DNA of 8,687 nt from contig JAKBKR010000068.1 in assembly GCA_021832495.1 (NCBI GenBank), positions 1-8,687 of the forward strand, given 5' to 3'. The notes under the pieces are model-generated. The model had not been told where the DNA came from and ran no database searches. It saw nothing but the letters and a program-made list of their open reading frames with translations. The stretch's first letter is position 1. Each line of letters opens with the position of its first letter. Both the position numbers and the translations under genes were made by a program. This DNA is from a bacterium (GTDB lineage Archaea; Thermoplasmatota; Thermoplasmata; Lutacidiplasmatales; UBA184). Positions 6,555-8,687 of the stretch are shown in pieces.

Positions 6555-7460
6555 TCACCGTTGCCGTACGATGACGGACAAGAGGTCCGAAGCCGCCGTG
6601 GACCGTTCAAAATGAAGGCGCGCCTCCGCCTCGAGTGGTGCGACGTCGGGGTACCGGGAAGAATAGTGGGTGAGGTAGAGCTCATCGACGTGTGCGTCGC
6701 GGGCGGCCTGGGCGGCCTGACGGGCCGAAGAATGACCCCAGGTGTTCGCGTCCTTCTCTAGGGACGACTCGACCGTGGCCTCATGGATGAGGATCGTAGC
6801 CCCCTGGGCGAGGGCGATCACATCGGCGGACGGAGCGGTGTCCCCCGTGTACACGACAGAGCGCCCCGGTCGGCGGGGACCCAGGACCATCTCGGGCGTC
6901 ACCTGGGTGCCATCCCGGACGGTGACGGTCTCTCCGCGCTCCAAGAGGGCGAAATCCCGGCCTTGACACCCCAGGGCGTGGGCCCGGTCGGCATCGAAGC
7001 GACCGCGCTTTTCCCGTTCCTCGATGCGAAAGGCCAGGGCGGGCACCGGGTGGTTCGCCCGGGCACAGGACACGGTGTAAGTGCCCAGGTCCTCCCGGGA
7101 CCCCGGCGCCATCGGGTGGGGGACCACGGGGAACTTCTGGGTGAAGTGGCCCAGGCCCATGATGAGATCCACCTGGTGTCCCACCTCCTCGGGACCATAG
7201 ATGTCCAGCGGCTCGGTGCGATTGTTGAGGCCCATGCTCTGGATGAGCCCGGGCAAACCCAGGAAGTGGTCCCCATGGAAATGGGTGATGAAGACACGTC
7301 GCACCCGCATGAAGGACACCGGGCTCAGGAAGAACTGCCGTTGTGTGCCCTCCCCGCAATCGAGGAGTATCACCTCCCCTTCCATATCGAGGGCGATGGC
7401 GCTTGCGTTGCGCTCCTTGGTGGGCCACGAACCGGCCGTACCGAGGAAGGTCAGCTGCAT
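6555..7460 (-). CDS. rnz: Ribonuclease Z (tRNase Z), short form
   Basis: A zinc endonuclease that removes the 3' trailer from tRNA precursors. It is a metallo-beta-lactamase-fold protein of 301 residues, the usual size of the short (bacterial and archaeal) form. Metal ligands are seen in order: H60, H62, D64 and H65 in THFHGDHFLGLPG; H137 in ANHPVPA; D207 in VYTGDTAP; and H265 in LTHYSSRY. The FLGTAGSWPT start, the DCGEGTQRQ segment (34-42) and the HEATVESSLEKDA segment (226-238) are typical of the family. The flexible exosite arm lies around 145-185 and includes GRFDADRAHALG. ATG 7460 lies inside the end of gins51 (10-bp overlap) without a Shine-Dalgarno element, so translation is probably coupled. 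Its stop lies within the hutI start region. Confidence 0.95.
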   Translation of the reverse strand: MQLTFLGTAGSWPTKERNASAIALDMEGEVILLDCGEGTQRQFFLSPVSFMRVRRVFITHFHGDHFLGLPGLIQSMGLNNRTEPLDIYGPEEVGHQVDLIMGLGHFTQKFPVVPHPMAPGSREDLGTYTVSCARANHPVPALAFRIEEREKRGRFDADRAHALGCQGRDFALLERGETVTVRDGTQVTPEMVLGPRRPGRSVVYTGDTAPSADVIALAQGATILIHEATVESSLEKDANTWGHSSARQAAQAARDAHVDELYLTHYSSRYPDVAPLEAEARLHFERSTAASDLLSVIVRQR

Positions 7461-8053
7461 CGGGAGGAATCCACCAGAACCGCGCGTTTGGAGTCGATCA
7501 GGATCCGGGCCTCCCGCTCGGGCAGCGTCACAACGTCCTCCTTGTGAAGCGGGGAATCCCCATAGGTCTCGATGGGTAGCTGAGGCCCGTCTGCCACGAT
7601 ACGAACCACCACTTCCCGGACGGCCTCGGCGGGAACCGGGGCTTCCGGTACCGGGGCTTTCGTCCCGTCACTGTCGAAATCATATTGTCGGGTGAACCCC
7701 TTGAGCTCCCGGACCATCGCCTCATAGAGCCCTTTTTCCTCAGGCAGCAGGTCCTCCGCGGTGGCGCCCCCGGCGGCCGCCTGTACCGCCAGATGGGCGA
7801 TCTTGCTCAGACGCAACCCCTGGACCTCCCGTGCCGCTGTCAGGGCTCGTTGGTACTGGTTGCGGGTGTAATCGACCTTCTGGGAAAGGGGGTCCTCTTG
7901 GATTTCCTTCTGGAGCAGGACCCGAAGTTCGTCGAGGTAGGCCCGGGTGGCCGGATAGAAGTCGTGCCCCGTCTTCGCAAGGCGATAGGGGGTGCTCCGT
8001 TCGTCCCTTCGTTGTTGCAGGAGACGGGCGCCCCGGTCTTCCTTCCCACCCAT
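7451..8053 (-). CDS. DNA replication complex GINS subunit, GINS51 (Sld5/Psf1-type)
   Basis: A subunit of the archaeal GINS complex, which joins MCM helicase and Cdc45/RecJ-type partners at the replication fork. The 200 residues show the GINS51 order. An alpha-helical A domain (about 22-123) includes HDFYPATRAYLDELR (30-44), KVDYTRNQYQRAL (59-71), RLSKIAHLA (81-89) and LLPEEKGLYEAMV (102-114). A charged and proline-rich linker (125-143) follows, then a small beta-rich B domain (146-195) with VVVRIVADGPQ, ETYGDSPLHKEDVVTLPE and ARILIDSKRAVLV. A-then-B order is typical of GINS51, the reverse of GINS23. The frame is open up to 8242. ATG 8053 is chosen because a strong TATA box lies 27 bp upstream (leaderless) and the residues before it are not domain-like. 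It is the first gene of the four-gene array; no primase or PCNA gene adjoins it. Confidence 0.88.
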   Translation of the reverse strand: MGGKEDRGARLLQQRRDERSTPYRLAKTGHDFYPATRAYLDELRVLLQKEIQEDPLSQKVDYTRNQYQRALTAAREVQGLRLSKIAHLAVQAAAGGATAEDLLPEEKGLYEAMVRELKGFTRQYDFDSDGTKAPVPEAPVPAEAVREVVVRIVADGPQLPIETYGDSPLHKEDVVTLPEREARILIDSKRAVLVDSSRCS

Positions 8054-8075
8054 CGCCAAGGACCAAGTTCCGCCA

Positions 8076-8086
8076 GATAAATAAGC
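8076..8086 (-). promoter_or_regulatory. TATA box of gins51 and the four-gene array
   Basis: On the minus strand this reads GCTTATTTATC, a strong AT-rich box in GC-rich surroundings. It is centred 27 bp before ATG 8053. This predicts transcription starting at or next to the start codon and decides the start of gins51. Confidence 0.65.
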
Positions 8087-8158
8087 CGTCCGTGGTCTGC
8101 GTTCTGCCGCGACGGGTGGTATGGCGGGTCGTGAATCTCCCGTGACCTTACCCTCCCC

Positions 8159-8186
8159 GGAAGGCCGGTTCACAACCGGGCCTTCC
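8159..8186. promoter_or_regulatory. Strong inverted repeat in the divergent intergenic region
   Basis: GGAAGGCCGGTT and AACCGGGCCTTCC form a 12-bp stem with one bulged base and a 3-base loop (CAC). It lies 14 bp upstream of the TATA box of the gene at 8236 and about 75 bp beyond the gins51 TATA box on the other side. It lies upstream of both predicted transcript starts, so it would act as DNA, as a possible operator, rather than as an RNA leader. The role is inferred. Confidence 0.4.
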
Positions 8187-8198
8187 AAAGGCGGCAAG

Positions 8199-8208
8199 TC
8201 TTTATAGA
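8199..8208 (+). promoter_or_regulatory. TATA box for the secreted protein gene at 8236
   Basis: TCTTTATAGA contains TTTATA, centred about 32 bp before ATG 8236. It puts the transcript start about 5-8 bases before the ATG, a near-leaderless message. The flanking GTCT and AGAC form a short inverted repeat around the box. Confidence 0.55.
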
Positions 8209-8235
8209 CGGGTTCCCTGCGTGAGATGTCGATAC

Positions 8236-8687
8236 ATGGCATATCCGACCCAGCCCGCGCATGGAACCTCTCACCGAGCGGGAGGGACCTTGCTATGGCT
8301 GGTAGTCTTCGGGCTGCTCCTCACAGGAGGGGCGGGGACCGGCTGGCCCTCCACATTGATCCTTCATTCCGCACCTCCGGGGCAAGGCACTCCCACACCC
8401 TCCATCCGGGCTGCATCAACGACCTGCCCGAACTCGAACTTTTATGGGGTGTCCACGATGCTCAGTCTCCAGCAGACGGTGGACTGCGCGGCATACGCCG
8501 GTTATACCGGCAACCTCGAGATCACCTTCGTCTCGATGGCGTATCAGGAGAGCAATTTTTGTGCAGGGGCCATCGAAAGCGGCTCCGGGACATGTTTCGT
8601 GACTTCACCGGGGTGCGGCTCCTCCTATCCCAACGCCGAGGGTATCCTGCAGGAGGGCACCGGTGGCCAATGCCCTCCCGCGGGCGG
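8236..8687 (+). CDS. Secreted cysteine-rich protein with lytic-transglycosylase-like motif, 5' part
   Basis: The first 150 residues of a protein that runs off the window. A basic-to-hydrophobic signal segment covers about 12-34 (HRAGGTLLWLVVFGLLL), so it is exported or membrane-anchored. From about residue 78 comes a segment like the start of an SLT/lysozyme-type fold. A helix with C84 is followed by FVSMAYQESNF (98-108), where E105 sits in the place of the catalytic Glu of lytic transglycosylases (usual form AxxxQESGF). Then AEGILQE (134-140) resembles the SxGLMQ motif. Six cysteines (64, 84, 109, 120, 127, 146) suggest disulfides. ATG 8236 follows a TATA box and gives a signal peptide at once; an in-frame GTG at 8221 would add five residues. 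Another ATG at 8226 is out of frame. The enzymatic role is an inference from two short motifs; it may instead be a binding or inactive relative. Confidence 0.6.
   Translation, partial: MAYPTQPAHGTSHRAGGTLLWLVVFGLLLTGGAGTGWPSTLILHSAPPGQGTPTPSIRAASTTCPNSNFYGVSTMLSLQQTVDCAAYAGYTGNLEITFVSMAYQESNFCAGAIESGSGTCFVTSPGCGSSYPNAEGILQEGTGGQCPPAG

Noticed and set aside
8159..8220. Possible tRNA T-arm-like structure (GGTTCACAACC) and nearby CCTTCCAAAGG loop
   Set aside because: The loop is 3-5 bases rather than the 7 with TTC-purine-A expected of a T-loop, and no acceptor or D arm pairs with it.
8054..8242. 63-residue N-terminal extension of GINS51 from a further upstream ATG
   Set aside because: The extension would run through the TATA box and the inverted repeat and would overlap the promoter of the divergent gene. 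GINS51 proteins begin close to the HDFY helix, which fits ATG 8053.

Overview
The window looks like GC-rich archaeal chromosome, most likely from an acid-adapted member of the Thermoplasmatota. The reasons are a GINS51-type replication gene, a short-form RNase Z, a sulfocyanin-like blue copper protein, a G1 (glutamic, acid-type) peptidase, and TATA boxes placed 24-27 bp before start codons, as in leaderless archaeal transcripts. The phylum is inference from gene content, not from a marker gene. Codon use is GC-rich throughout, and no insertion sequence, CRISPR array, tRNA or rRNA could be recognised.

Layout. (1) 1-351, minus strand: the 5' part of hemC (porphobilinogen deaminase), cut by the window edge. 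(2) 448-1017, plus strand: a GNAT acetyltransferase divergent from hemC. (3) 1186-1881 and 2054-3430, both minus: two cell-surface proteins, a sulfocyanin-like copper protein and a G1-family peptidase. Each has an N-terminal signal segment and a C-terminal membrane anchor. (4) 3431-3957: a roughly 0.5-kb stretch without a convincing large gene. It holds a tandem pair of GAAC-NN-GTTC palindromes upstream of the peptidase, a possible 37-codon ORF and a hairpin after the citrate synthase stop. (5) 3958-8053, minus: a tightly packed four-gene array in the order gins51, rnz, hutI, citrate synthase. The junctions are a 10-bp overlap, a stop codon within the next gene's start region, and direct abutment. 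(6) 8236-8687, plus: the start of a secreted, cysteine-rich protein with a lytic-transglycosylase-like motif, running off the window and divergent from gins51.

How the genes fit together. Imidazolonepropionase and citrate synthase are neighbours that join through metabolism: histidine breakdown leads to glutamate and 2-oxoglutarate, while citrate synthase feeds the TCA cycle. The acid peptidase could supply amino acids from external protein, and the blue copper protein points to aerobic electron transport at the outer face of the membrane. Together this suggests a heterotrophic, peptide- and amino-acid-using acidophile (inference). GINS51 and RNase Z are housekeeping genes for replication and tRNA 3' processing at the head of the same array. 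The least expected items are the transglycosylase-like secreted protein in an archaeon and the long, bacterial-type citrate synthase.
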